From assembly GCA_964542915.1 (NCBI GenBank), contig CAZIVP010000021.1:1-53684 (forward strand): a DNA stretch of 53,684 nucleotides. Reading direction: 5' to 3'. The position numbers and the translations under genes are program-made. A model generated the notes under the pieces. The model saw only the letters and a program-made list of their open reading frames with translations. It did not search any database and had not been told where the DNA came from. The stretch is from CAZIVP01 sp964542915 (lineage in GTDB: Bacteria; Calditrichota; Calditrichia; Calditrichales; Calditrichaceae). Of this stretch, positions 36,643 to 44,999 are shown one piece after another. How positions within the stretch are numbered: the stretch's first letter is position 1; the number at the start of each line of letters is the position of its first letter.

Positions 36643-37707
36643 ATGAAAATATATTGGATCACGTTGACCATCCTTTTAATATCGGTGGTTTTTGGCTTGG
36701 AAAGACTTCCGGCGCAGGAACCGTATCGTATGGGGACGACCGCCGGCAATTTTCTGGAGCTTGGTTACGGTAGTGCGGGCAGCGCCATGGGCGACGCCTA
36801 TGTGGCGATGGCGACCGATCTTTCTTCGGCCTACTGGAATCCGGCCGGACTTGCTTTTATGAAGGAACACGAAGCCCAGTTTGTTTACCAACCGTGGCTG
36901 GTCAATATCAATACCGCATTCGCGGGCGCCGGTTTTGTTGTGCCATCTGTGGGTACACTGGCCCTGAGCATTATCTATACCGATTACGGAAATATGGATG
37001 TGACCACGGTGGAACAACCGGAGGGCACGGGCGAGGTCTTTTCGGCCGGCGATTACGCCTTTAGCGCCTCTTATGCGCGTCAATTAACCGAGTGGTTTTC
37101 ATTCGGTGCCAGCGGTAAATTTGTCGGTTCCGAAATTTGGCACACCAAAGCCAGTGCCATGGCGCTCGATCTCGGCGTTATTGTAAATACCTTTTTCTTT
37201 TCACCCACCGGCAATCGGCAGGACGGTATGCGCATCGGTATGAGCATCTCCAATTACGGGACCCGCATGCAATATGACGGCATCGGTTTAATATCTCCGA
37301 TCGATCCGCTGCCCGATGAAAACGGTAATTACAGCCAGGTAAAAGGACAGTATCGTCTGCAGGAATGGGAACTGCCGCTGATCTTTCGTATCGGCGCTTC
37401 ATTCAGTCTCGTTAAAACCAACAATCATAAAGTTAATCTTGCGGTGGACGCCCTTCATCCCAACAATAATTCGGAATTTGTCAACGTGGGAACCCAATAT
37501 GAAATGGATATACCCAATTACGGGCTGTTTCACCTGCGCGCGGGATACAAAGGCTTGTTCATGCCGGACTCTCAATTCGGATTGGCGCTTGGCGCCGGAA
37601 TGACTAAATATTTGATGAATAATTTCGGATTGAAGATTGATTACGCATACAGAGATGTTGGATTGCTTGGAAAGGTGCATAGCTATTCGGTCGGTTTCCT
37701 GTTTTGA
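36643..37707 (+). CDS. PorV/UPF0164-family outer-membrane beta-barrel protein
   Basis: A 354-residue protein with a signal peptide (ILLISVVFGLERLPA-Q) and the FadL-like PorV fold. The early segment LGYGSAGSAMGDAYVAMATDLSSAYWNPAGLAF is split across about 35-70 and is the family's hallmark; repeated amphipathic strands follow, ending in YSVGFLF with a terminal phenylalanine. PorV acts as the outer-membrane acceptor of T9SS cargo, so this copy may serve the cargo encoded just before it. ATG 36643 follows CGGGAGTGTACT; the frame runs further upstream into the preceding stop. The stop codon is 47 bp before the GH3 start. Confidence 0.88.
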   Translation: MKIYWITLTILLISVVFGLERLPAQEPYRMGTTAGNFLELGYGSAGSAMGDAYVAMATDLSSAYWNPAGLAFMKEHEAQFVYQPWLVNINTAFAGAGFVVPSVGTLALSIIYTDYGNMDVTTVEQPEGTGEVFSAGDYAFSASYARQLTEWFSFGASGKFVGSEIWHTKASAMALDLGVIVNTFFFSPTGNRQDGMRIGMSISNYGTRMQYDGIGLISPIDPLPDENGNYSQVKGQYRLQEWELPLIFRIGASFSLVKTNNHKVNLAVDALHPNNNSEFVNVGTQYEMDIPNYGLFHLRAGYKGLFMPDSQFGLALGAGMTKYLMNNFGLKIDYAYRDVGLLGKVHSYSVGFLF

Positions 37708-37754
37708 AAACCCAGCTAATGATGAACGCTAAATGTTTATGGAGGCCTTTTATA

Positions 37755-39995
37755 ATGAAAAAGATGCTCGTTACCGTCCTGTCATTCATATTAACCATGG
37801 GTATTGGTTTGGCAAATACGAAATTTTATGATGATCATACGGAAACTCAGGTGGATAAGCTTCTCGCTAAAATGAGTCTGGAAGAGAAAGTGGGACAAAT
37901 GACCCAGCTCACGCTGGAGGCCGTATCGCATCCCAGGGAGGAAGGCGCTTTTGAAAATCATCTGGATTTGGAAAAATTGCGCCGGGCAATTGTGGAACAC
38001 CATGTTGGGTCCATTCTGAATTGCGGCGGAGCGGCGAATACTCTGGAAAACTGGCATGAAATCATACAAGCCATTCAGGATATGGCATTGAACGAGACAC
38101 GCCTGGGTATACCGGTTATATATGGTATTGACGCCATACATGGCGCCAACTACACAAAAGACGCCACTATGTTTCCGCAATCGATCGCAATGGCCGCAAC
38201 CCGGAATCCGGAACTGGTCAAACAGGAGGGCATGGTTACGGCCCTGGAAATGCGCGCTTCCGGTATCCCGTGGAATTTTAATCCTGTGTTAGGCCTTGGC
38301 AGAGAGCCCTTGTGGCCGCGCTTTTGGGAAACCTACGGCGAAGACGTCTATCTGACAACCGTTATGGGACAGGCTTATATCGAAGGTCAGCAGGGACCGG
38401 GTATGAACAATAAAGACCGGGTTGGAACCTGTATGAAACACTATATCGGCTATAGCGTGCCCAATAACGGCCTGGACAGAACCCCCGCCTGGATTCCTGA
38501 GAATGTTATGCGGGAAGTGTTGCTGCCGCCTTTCGAGGCTGCCGTGAAAGCGGGCAGTCCGACCGTCATGGTAAATTCATCGGAAATAAATGGCATTCCA
38601 TCTCACTGTAATTATCAAATTCTTACTGAAATACTAAAAGAAGAACTGGGATTTCAGGGCTTTATCGTCTCCGATTGGGAAGATGTAAAACGTCTGCACG
38701 ATCGTGACCGTGTAGCGGAAAGCCCGAAAGAAGCTGTGAAAATGGCCGTATTAGCCGGTCTCGATATGAGCATGGTGCCCCATGATTTTACTTTTTATAA
38801 TTTACTGTTGGAATTGGCAAAAGACGGCGAAGTACCGCAATCCCGAATTGATGATGCCGTCAGACGTATTTTAAGAGTTAAGTTTGCATTGGGTTTGATG
38901 AATAAACCTTATCCGGATCCAACCCTAAAAGAAAAATTCGCCGGTAACGCTGCCGCCGAACTCAATTTAAAGGCGGCGCGCGAAGCCATTACTCTGCTGA
39001 AAAATGACAATCAGCTCTTACCGTTACGTAAAGAACAAACCATTTTTGTTACCGGTCCCACCGCAAACTTAATGTCCGCCCTGAACGGAGGTTGGTCGTT
39101 TACCTGGCAGGGCGATCAGGAAGAGATGTATCCGCCGGAAGCGCTCACCGTGATGGAGGCGATTCAAGACAAAATCGGCGGCAATAAGGTTCGATTTGAA
39201 CCGGGTATCACATTTGAAGAGGAAATTGATGTTGAAAAAGCCATTGAAGAAGCAAAACACTCGGACGCCATAGTCCTTTGCCTCGGCGAACGGGCCTATT
39301 GCGAGTCGCCCGGAAATATTCAAAATCTTATCCTGGATGAAATTCAGTTAGATTACGCAAAGCGTCTCTATGCAACGGGCAAACCGGTGATTCTGGTGCT
39401 CATCGAAGGCCGGCCGCGCGTCATTCATTCCATCATTGATCCGGCTCAAGCCATATTGATGGCCTATTTACCGGGCATGGAAGGCGGGCGCGCCATCGCC
39501 GATGTCCTTTTCGGTGATGTGAATCCATCGGGTAAATTGCCGTTTTCTTATCCGGCCCATCCCAACGGCTTTACAACATACGATCACAAACCGATTGAAT
39601 CATTTGATGTTAACGGCTATCACCCCGACTTTCCGTTCGGACATGGTCTAAGTTATACTTCGTTTGGCTATGAAAATCTTAAACTTGAAAAAGAACGTTT
39701 GCAAAGAGGACAAAACATTAAAGTTGCGGTTAAGGTCAGCAACACGGGGAATCGCGAGGGACAGGAAGTTGTCGAACTTTACCTCTGCGATGTCTATGGA
39801 TCTGTGAGTCGTCCCGTAAAACAATTAAAACGGTTTAAAAAGATCGCGTTAAAGCCGGGAGAAAGCCGTGAAATAACTTTTACCCTCGGTGAGGACGATT
39901 TTTCATTTATCGGGCAGGATAATAAACGGCGGACGGAAGCAGGCGAGTTCAAAGTGATGATTGCCGAAATGGAACAGTCGTTTACGCTTGAGTAA
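37755..39995 (+). CDS. GH3 beta-glucosidase (periplasmic)
   Basis: A 746-residue family 3 enzyme, intact. The signal peptide ends near GLAN-T. The N-terminal barrel has LLAKMSLEEKVGQMTQL, VIYGIDAIHGANYT, GTCMKHYIGYSVP and the nucleophile in FIVSDWEDV (D307). The alpha/beta domain has FVTGPTANLMSALNGGWSF, LCLGERAYCESPGN and PLSGKLPFSYP-like NPSGKLPFSYP. A C-terminal fibronectin III-like domain (about 640-745, VAVKVSNTGNREGQEVVELY) completes the usual layout. Unlike the other GH3 it has no T9SS tail or CBM, so it is likely periplasmic and hydrolyses oligosaccharides imported by the receptor. ATG 37755 has GGAGG nine bases upstream. It ends the operon, with a strong terminator 16 bp after the stop. 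Confidence 0.93.
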   Translation: MKKMLVTVLSFILTMGIGLANTKFYDDHTETQVDKLLAKMSLEEKVGQMTQLTLEAVSHPREEGAFENHLDLEKLRRAIVEHHVGSILNCGGAANTLENWHEIIQAIQDMALNETRLGIPVIYGIDAIHGANYTKDATMFPQSIAMAATRNPELVKQEGMVTALEMRASGIPWNFNPVLGLGREPLWPRFWETYGEDVYLTTVMGQAYIEGQQGPGMNNKDRVGTCMKHYIGYSVPNNGLDRTPAWIPENVMREVLLPPFEAAVKAGSPTVMVNSSEINGIPSHCNYQILTEILKEELGFQGFIVSDWEDVKRLHDRDRVAESPKEAVKMAVLAGLDMSMVPHDFTFYNLLLELAKDGEVPQSRIDDAVRRILRVKFALGLMNKPYPDPTLKEKFAGNAAAELNLKAAREAITLLKNDNQLLPLRKEQTIFVTGPTANLMSALNGGWSFTWQGDQEEMYPPEALTVMEAIQDKIGGNKVRFEPGITFEEEIDVEKAIEEAKHSDAIVLCLGERAYCESPGNIQNLILDEIQLDYAKRLYATGKPVILVLIEGRPRVIHSIIDPAQAILMAYLPGMEGGRAIADVLFGDVNPSGKLPFSYPAHPNGFTTYDHKPIESFDVNGYHPDFPFGHGLSYTSFGYENLKLEKERLQRGQNIKVAVKVSNTGNREGQEVVELYLCDVYGSVSRPVKQLKRFKKIALKPGESREITFTLGEDDFSFIGQDNKRRTEAGEFKVMIAEMEQSFTLE

Positions 39996-40011
39996 TCAGG
40001 CCACTTTGTAA

Positions 40012-40052
40012 AGGCGGTTGAAATGTGAATCTCATTTTAACCGCCTTTTTTT
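40012..40052 (+). terminator. Rho-independent terminator after GH3
   Basis: AGGCGGTTGAAATG pairs with CATTTTAACCGCCT (one G/T wobble) and runs into seven T residues. It marks the end of the 26-40 kb transcription unit. Confidence 0.9.
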
Positions 40053-40119
40053 GTATATGATTTTAAGATGTGAAACGTACCATTAAGTGAAAAAAAATAC
40101 AAAATTAAAATATATGCAT

Positions 40120-40154
40120 CCAAATCGGGTTGATTTGGGTGGACATAACCCAAA
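40120..40154 (+). promoter_or_regulatory. Alternating CCAAAT half-sites upstream of the second symporter
   Basis: CCAAATC (40120-40126) and GATTTGG (40132-40138) form a perfect 7+7 dyad with a 5-bp spacer. TTTGGGT (40134-40140) and ACCCAAA (40148-40154) form a second, overlapping perfect 7+7 dyad with a 7-bp spacer. The site lies about 145 bp before the symporter start codon, in the 244-bp gap that follows the terminator. It is a candidate operator for an unknown dimeric regulator. The rest of the gap holds nothing I can name. Confidence 0.45.
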
Positions 40155-40296
40155 TGGATTTTTATATTAATTGCGAATTATTTAATCTGTTGCAAATGCA
40201 GTACATGAAACATAAAAGGTTAATACGATCATTATACCAGCCTTGCCGATACGAAGTACATCGGCATAAAGAAAAAACGGAGGAGGAACTTACTTA

Positions 40297-41958
40297 ATGG
40301 AAGCGATTGGTCTGTCATTTTGGGACTGGATTATTATTGCTGCTTATTTCGCCTTTGTACTGGGTGTGGGATTTTATCTCCGTCGTTATACCAAAAGTGA
40401 CGAAGATTTTTTCCTGGCCGGTCGAAAAAACAGTTCATGGGTTGCCGGGCTTGCGTTTTTATCCGCCAATATGGGCGCCCTGGAATTACTCGGAATGACC
40501 GGCAACACATTTAAATACGGAATGTATGTGGCCCATTTTTACTGGATTGGCGCCATACCCGCCATGCTTTTTCTCGGTATTTACATGATGCCCTTTTATT
40601 ACAGCAGTCGTATTAAATCCGTACCCGGCTACTTAAAATTGCGTTTTGACGAAAAAACCCGTGTGCTTAATGCCATATCTTTTGGTATTATGACGCTACT
40701 CGTCTCCGGTATCAATCTATACGCCATGGCCCTTGTGTTACATACCTTTTTGGGCTGGGATTGGGCCGTAAGTATGTGGGTTTCGGCCGCAACGGTTGGC
40801 GTCTACGTGACGCTCAGCGGTTTGATGTCGGCCATTTTCACTGAAATCATGCAATTCTTTCTCATCTGGTTTGGTTTACTGTTAGTGGCCATTCTGGGTA
40901 TTGTCGAAATCGGAAGTATCGAAGAGATTATTGCCCGCGTGCCCGATTCTTACAGTACCTTGTGGTCCACCTCGACCGATCCCACACAAAACGGCATGCT
41001 AGTCACTTGGGGCGGCATCGTACTCGGATTAGGATTTGTGCTATCCTTCGGTTACTGGACAACCGACTTCCTGGTGGTACAACGTGCTTTTTCATCCAAA
41101 GATTTGCGTTCAGCACGGATGACGCCGGTGGTTGCTTCTTTCTTTAAAATGGCATTGCCGTTTATCGTCGTACTCGGAGGCTTGATCGCATTAATTTTGG
41201 CGAAAGACCCGGCCAATCAGTTTGAACTGTTACGTAACGGCGGCAACATTAATTACGACTCCGCGCTTCCTTTATTGATCGCGCGTTATTATCCTCACGG
41301 ATTAATCGGACTCGGCGTTACCGCCTTACTGGCAGGCTTTATGGCAGGGCAGGCAGGCAATATCAGTGCATTCAATACGGTCTGGACGTACGATATTTAC
41401 CAGTCGGTGATTAATCGTAAAGCTTCTTCCGCCCATTTGTTATGGATGGGACGCGTCGCCACAGTGGGCGGTATCATTCTAAGCGTCGGCACGGCTTATT
41501 GGGCGAAAAATATGCCCACCATTATGGATTACATGCAGGCCATCTTTAGCTGGGTGAACGCACCCTTGTTTGCCACCATGATATTGGGCATGTTCGTTAG
41601 ATGGATTTCCGCCAGCGGCGCGTTCTGGGGACTATTGACCGGCATGGTCTCCTCATTTACACTGTTTTTAGCGGTGCGTTTCGAATGGATTGGTAAAAGC
41701 GTATTGACCCTTTCACCGGAATCCAGTATGATGGCCGCTAATTTCTGGCGCGCCTGGTGGGCCTGGCTTATTACATTTGCCGTTACCATTTTAATCAGTT
41801 TCCACACCAAACGAAAAAAGGATAAAGATCTGGTGGGTTTGGTTATCGGGTTGACGGAGGAAACGGTGGAAAAACCTGTACCGCTTTTGAAAAAACCTGA
41901 GTTTTGGGCCATCATCTCGGTAGCGGTTCTGGTCATCTTAAATGTTTATTACTGGTAA
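40297..41958 (+). CDS. SSS-family sodium/sugar symporter (second copy)
   Basis: A 553-residue polytopic protein of the solute:sodium symporter family. Landmarks: DEDFFLAGRKNSSWVAGLAFLSANMGALELLGMTG in TM1-2 and YYSSRIKSVPGYLKLRFDEKTR; VGVYVTLSGLMSAIFTEIMQFFLIW; SFGYWTTDFLVVQRAFSSKDLRSARMTPV; and LAGFMAGQAGNISAFNTVWTYDIYQ, with a long cytoplasmic basic loop near the end (HTKRKKDKD). It is diverged from the copy at 26010-27623, so it probably differs in substrate or affinity. ATG 40297 follows CGGAGGAGGAACTTACTTA. The next gene, a two-helix membrane peptide, starts 15 bp after its stop and may be an accessory subunit. Confidence 0.9.
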   Translation: MEAIGLSFWDWIIIAAYFAFVLGVGFYLRRYTKSDEDFFLAGRKNSSWVAGLAFLSANMGALELLGMTGNTFKYGMYVAHFYWIGAIPAMLFLGIYMMPFYYSSRIKSVPGYLKLRFDEKTRVLNAISFGIMTLLVSGINLYAMALVLHTFLGWDWAVSMWVSAATVGVYVTLSGLMSAIFTEIMQFFLIWFGLLLVAILGIVEIGSIEEIIARVPDSYSTLWSTSTDPTQNGMLVTWGGIVLGLGFVLSFGYWTTDFLVVQRAFSSKDLRSARMTPVVASFFKMALPFIVVLGGLIALILAKDPANQFELLRNGGNINYDSALPLLIARYYPHGLIGLGVTALLAGFMAGQAGNISAFNTVWTYDIYQSVINRKASSAHLLWMGRVATVGGIILSVGTAYWAKNMPTIMDYMQAIFSWVNAPLFATMILGMFVRWISASGAFWGLLTGMVSSFTLFLAVRFEWIGKSVLTLSPESSMMAANFWRAWWAWLITFAVTILISFHTKRKKDKDLVGLVIGLTEETVEKPVPLLKKPEFWAIISVAVLVILNVYYW

Positions 41959-41973
41959 TAGGGAGTTTGAGGC

Positions 41974-42189
41974 ATGCAACAAGAAGAAAAACAAATGAAA
42001 CCCATCTGGTTTTTTGTAGGCTTAATGTTGTTAACCATCGGTATTATCGTTGTTTTAGCCGGCATTGACCATATTATTTCGCCAAGAGCCCAACAAACCG
42101 TGTTACAGGAACTACATCCCAATCTCTGGTGGGGCGGCATAATGGTTGTGGTTGGCGCGGTATTTCTATTTATTACAAGAAAGAGCTAA
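41974..42189 (+). CDS. Small two-helix membrane protein, possible symporter accessory
   Basis: A 71-residue protein with two hydrophobic helices (about 10-30, IWFFVGLMLLTIGIIVVLAG, and 50-68, WWGGIMVVVGAVFLFI) joined by a short loop (DHIISPRAQQTVLQELHPNL) and ending in RKS. ATG 41974 follows GGGAGTTTGAGGC. No named family is recognised. Its 15-bp spacing after the symporter and the terminator-like hairpin directly after it indicate that it is transcribed with the symporter, so an accessory or stabilising role is the simplest reading. Small accessory subunits are known for some SSS transporters, but I cannot show homology to them. Confidence 0.75.
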   Translation: MQQEEKQMKPIWFFVGLMLLTIGIIVVLAGIDHIISPRAQQTVLQELHPNLWWGGIMVVVGAVFLFITRKS

Positions 42190-42203
42190 CATGCTTCATT
42201 GCG

Positions 42204-42246
42204 GGCCGGGTAATCACTGGATCGTATTGCCCGGCCTGTTATTTTT
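42204..42246 (+). terminator. Terminator-like hairpin before the GH5 lipoprotein gene
   Basis: GGCCGGGTAAT (42204-42214) pairs with ATTGCCCGGCC (42226-42236) with one wobble, followed by TGTTATTTTT. It lies between the small membrane protein gene and the GH5 start, so it may reduce readthrough into GH5. Confidence 0.7.
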
Positions 42247-42277
42247 CCTTCCTTATATAACATCGCGGAGGAATCCG

Positions 42278-43306
42278 TTGCAACATTTCCTGATCATACT
42301 ATTATATCTGCTCGCGATGGGATGCACCCAACCCGGTCCGGCGGAGGATAATACCAAAGAAGCGCCCGATGTTTACAAACAAAATGCTCTTCTGAGGCGC
42401 GGCATCAATCTCGGTAATGCTCTGGAAGCGCCGGATGAAGGTGAGTGGGGCGTGGTCATCAAAGAATCGTATTTCGAATTAATAAAAGAAAAGGGATTTC
42501 AAGCCGTACGGATTCCGATCCGCTGGTCAGCACATGCACGTATTGATAGTCCCTATTCAATCGATAACGCTTTTTTTAACCGTGTGGACTGGATCATCGC
42601 CAAAGCGCGCCTGCATGATTTGGCTGTTGTTATAAACATCCACCATTATGAAGAAATCATGCAGGCCCCTGAAGAACATGAACAACGTCTGCTGGCGATG
42701 TGGCGCCAGATCAGCCATCGTTATAAAGACCATTCGTCAATGGTATTGTTTGAAATACTTAATGAACCCAATCATAATTTGACGCCCCGGCGATGGAATG
42801 GGATGTTGATAAAAGCCATTGAACAGATTCGCGAGGTCAAACCGGATCGCACATTGATTGTAGGAACAGCAGAATGGGGCGGACTGGGCGCGTTAAGCCA
42901 ACTGACGTTACCGGAAGATGACCGCAATATTATCGTTACATTCCATTATTATGAACCTTTCCAGTTTACCCATCAGGGTGCGGAGTGGGTGGATGGCAGC
43001 GCATCCTGGTTGGGAACGACATGGACAGGAAGCGAAGAAGAGAAGAAAGCGGTTCGGGAAGATTTGGACGCCGCTGCAACGTGGGCGAACCAAAATGACC
43101 GCCCGTTGTTTATGGGCGAGTTTGGCGCATACAGCCGTGCAGATATGGATTCACGTGTACGCTGGACCAATTATCTGGCCCGACAGGCTGAACAACGAAA
43201 CATCAGCTGGGCCTATTGGGAATTCTGTTCGGGATTTGGGATTTATGAGGATGAAAGCGAACAATGGAAAACGGATTTGCTATACGCCCTGATTCCGAAT
43301 GAATAA
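42278..43306 (+). CDS. GH5 endoglucanase-like lipoprotein
   Basis: A 342-residue family 5 hydrolase. TTG 42278 is chosen as the start because GGAGG (42267-42271) lies six bases upstream and it places a short lipoprotein leader (FLIILLYLLAMGC, C16) at the N-terminus; the frame is open further upstream but that part runs through the terminator hairpin. Barrel landmarks: RRGINLGNALEAPDEGEWG, FQAVRIPIRWS, VVINIHHYEE, acid/base in EILNEPN (E163), FHYYEPFQFTHQG and nucleophile in LFMGEFGAYS (E281). It resembles compact single-domain endo-beta-glucanases/cellulases. As a lipoprotein without T9SS tail or CBM it is probably periplasmic-facing or on the outer membrane. It adds a second GH5 activity to the locus. 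Confidence 0.9.
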   Translation: MQHFLIILLYLLAMGCTQPGPAEDNTKEAPDVYKQNALLRRGINLGNALEAPDEGEWGVVIKESYFELIKEKGFQAVRIPIRWSAHARIDSPYSIDNAFFNRVDWIIAKARLHDLAVVINIHHYEEIMQAPEEHEQRLLAMWRQISHRYKDHSSMVLFEILNEPNHNLTPRRWNGMLIKAIEQIREVKPDRTLIVGTAEWGGLGALSQLTLPEDDRNIIVTFHYYEPFQFTHQGAEWVDGSASWLGTTWTGSEEEKKAVREDLDAAATWANQNDRPLFMGEFGAYSRADMDSRVRWTNYLARQAEQRNISWAYWEFCSGFGIYEDESEQWKTDLLYALIPNE

Positions 43307-43323
43307 TGATATGAATGTATGAT

Positions 43324-43358
43324 AAAAAAAGGGCAAGCCGCATATATACAGCCTGCCC
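43324..43358 (-). terminator. Terminator of the hsp20 gene (minus strand)
   Basis: Read on the minus strand, GGGCAGGC pairs with GCTTGCCC (one mismatched or wobble pair) across the loop and is followed by seven T residues (43330-43324). It lies 26 bp after the Hsp20 stop codon. Confidence 0.75.
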
Positions 43359-43383
43359 CGATGCAACCGTAATCGGATTCAAT

Positions 43384-43827
43384 CTATTTAACTTTCACTT
43401 CAATCTGTTTTGGTTTGGCCTCTTCGGACTTCGGTAAGGAAATATTCAGAACGCCGTCTTTGAATTCCGCATCGATTTTGTCGGCCATTACCTGACCAGG
43501 AATATGAACCGAGCGACTGAATTTACCGTAGGTACGTTCCATACGATGATAGCTGTCTTCTTTCTTTTCCTTTTCAGCTTTCTTCTCACCGCTGATTGTC
43601 AGGGTATTGTTTTGAAACGTTATTTTTACATCCTCTTTTTTAAGACCTGGTAATTCTGCGGAAATGCGATAGTCGTTTTCGGTTTCTTCCACATCCATAA
43701 CCGGCGTCACATCGCCAAACCGTTCTGACAAATCCCAATCCGTATTCAGAAAGTTTTCAAATACGCGATCCATATCGCTTTTAAGATTGAATATGCTTCT
43801 TGATGGGCTCCAACGTACTAATGTCAT
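43384..43827 (-). CDS. Small heat shock protein Hsp20
   Basis: A 147-residue alpha-crystallin-type chaperone that holds unfolding proteins in the cytoplasm. The crystallin domain (about 40-135) shows VTPVMDVEETENDYRISAELPGLKKEDVKI (split), NTLTISGEKK, RTYGKFSRSVHIP and FKDGVLNISLPK; the N-terminal arm is WSPSRSIFNLKSDMDRVFENF and the C-terminus is lysine-rich. ATG 43827 is preferred because AGGAGG lies eight bases upstream; GTG 43836 is also in frame but overlaps that site. It stands alone on the minus strand with its own terminator and is unrelated to the glucan genes. Confidence 0.93.
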   Translation of the reverse strand: MTLVRWSPSRSIFNLKSDMDRVFENFLNTDWDLSERFGDVTPVMDVEETENDYRISAELPGLKKEDVKITFQNNTLTISGEKKAEKEKKEDSYHRMERTYGKFSRSVHIPGQVMADKIDAEFKDGVLNISLPKSEEAKPKQIEVKVK

Positions 43828-44033
43828 CTTACTCACCTCCTTTTATTTTATTTTGTTACTTTACCGTTTCATCCATATTTTTTACAAAGCTCATGCCAAT
43901 ATTAAACAATAATATGTATGTAAAATAATAACAATAAGATAACAGCTTTAAAGAGGCATATTATGAAACATTTGTTTATGCCAAAGAATCTAAAAATTAT
44001 GACAATATTTCAGATAACTATGTCAATTTTGAT

Positions 44034-44276
44034 ATGATTTTTCAAATTATTAACGTACAAAGTTACAATGCCCACCGTGCAGATGTCTATCCGGCCGGTA
44101 TATATTACCGGGATGAATTCTGGAAGGTAATTGAAATTGTTGACCGCTGGTATGAAGGGCCGCGAAAGGCCGGCGGGCCGGTCTATAATTATTTTAAAAT
44201 AAGGACGGAGCCGGAAAACGTTTTTATCATTCGCCATAATTTGCGTCTCGATATCTGGGCCGTGCTGCTTGGGTAG
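44034..44276 (+). CDS. Small hypothetical protein (DUF6504-like pattern)
   Basis: An 80-residue protein with a conserved-looking core: GIYYRDEFWKVIEIVDRWYEGP, then GGPVYNYFKIRTEPENVFIIRHNLRLDIWAVL. The pattern of a basic strand, I-V-D-R-W-Y-E, Y-F-K-I-R-T-E and a hydrophobic last strand resembles small bacterial proteins of the DUF6504 type; this is from memory and untested. ATG 44034 overlaps (ATGA) the stop of a 24-codon frame that begins at ATG 43963 after AAAGAGGCATATT, so translation may be coupled to that short leader. No operon partner of known function is adjacent. Confidence 0.6.
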   Translation: MIFQIINVQSYNAHRADVYPAGIYYRDEFWKVIEIVDRWYEGPRKAGGPVYNYFKIRTEPENVFIIRHNLRLDIWAVLLG

Positions 44277-44359
44277 TTGCACAAAGATGATTTTATCCTT
44301 ATGCTTGATTTCCATCGACAAATTACAAAACACATACAACAAAATAAGGATTCATTACG

Positions 44360-44944
44360 ATGGCAAAGCGCTATTTATTGATTTTATTGATCCTTCCTTC
44401 TTTATTTTTCTATGCATGTTCCGGTGATGATACCTCCGATAAAGAGAATCAGGCGGCCGCTGGTTCCGAAGGACAGGGCGGCCAGCTCGTATATACAGCG
44501 CCCGAAAACTGGGTCAAGGAAAAACCGGCCACTTCAATGCGCAAGGCTCAGTTTCGTCTGCCCGGTCAGGATGGCGCCGAAGACGCGGTTCTGGCAATAT
44601 TTTATTTTCCCCGCGGCGGCGGCTCGGTTGAAGCAAATATACAACGCTGGTACGGACAGTTTAAACAACCGGACGGAAGCCGCACCGCAGAACTTGCTGA
44701 AGAGAAAAAAATAACCGTCAACGATCTTGCGGTTACAATGGTTTATGCCACCGGTACCTTCATGAAATCCAAATCACCCATGATGATGGGCGGCCCCAAA
44801 GAAGCCATGGAGGATTATGCCATGCTGGCCGCCGTCGTGGAAACCGAAAAGGCGCCCTGGTTTGTTAAAGCGACCGGTCCGAAACAAACCATTGATCACT
44901 GGCGGCCTTCGTTCAATAAATTTGTCCAATCATTTCATTTTTAA
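44360..44944 (+). CDS. Putative lipoprotein of unknown function
   Basis: A 194-residue protein with a lipoprotein leader (LLILLILPSLFFYACS, C20), a low-complexity linker (about 25-42, acidic and glycine-rich) and a single compact domain (YTAPENWVKEKPATSMRKAQF ... AVLAIFYFPRGGGSVEANIQRW ... MGGPKEAMEDYAML ... APWFVKATGPKQTIDHW). The domain looks conserved (it recalls small proteins seen in other environmental bacteria), but no function is known to me. ATG 44360 follows AAATAAGGATTCATTACG, which contains AAGGA at slightly long spacing. It converges on the DNA polymerase gene with 35 bp between stops. Confidence 0.78.
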   Translation: MAKRYLLILLILPSLFFYACSGDDTSDKENQAAAGSEGQGGQLVYTAPENWVKEKPATSMRKAQFRLPGQDGAEDAVLAIFYFPRGGGSVEANIQRWYGQFKQPDGSRTAELAEEKKITVNDLAVTMVYATGTFMKSKSPMMMGGPKEAMEDYAMLAAVVETEKAPWFVKATGPKQTIDHWRPSFNKFVQSFHF

Positions 44945-44966
44945 AGCATTTTTCCGGCGATTACAC

Positions 44967-44999
44967 CGGCGGGAAGGCATTAAAGGCCGTTTCCCGCCG
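44967..44999. terminator. Hairpin between convergent lipoprotein and DNA polymerase genes
   Basis: CGGCGGGAA (44967-44975) and TTCCCGCCG (44991-44999) form a perfect 9-bp stem that overlaps the last codons of the polymerase gene. There is no clear T run on either side, so it is at best a weak bidirectional terminator. Confidence 0.4.
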
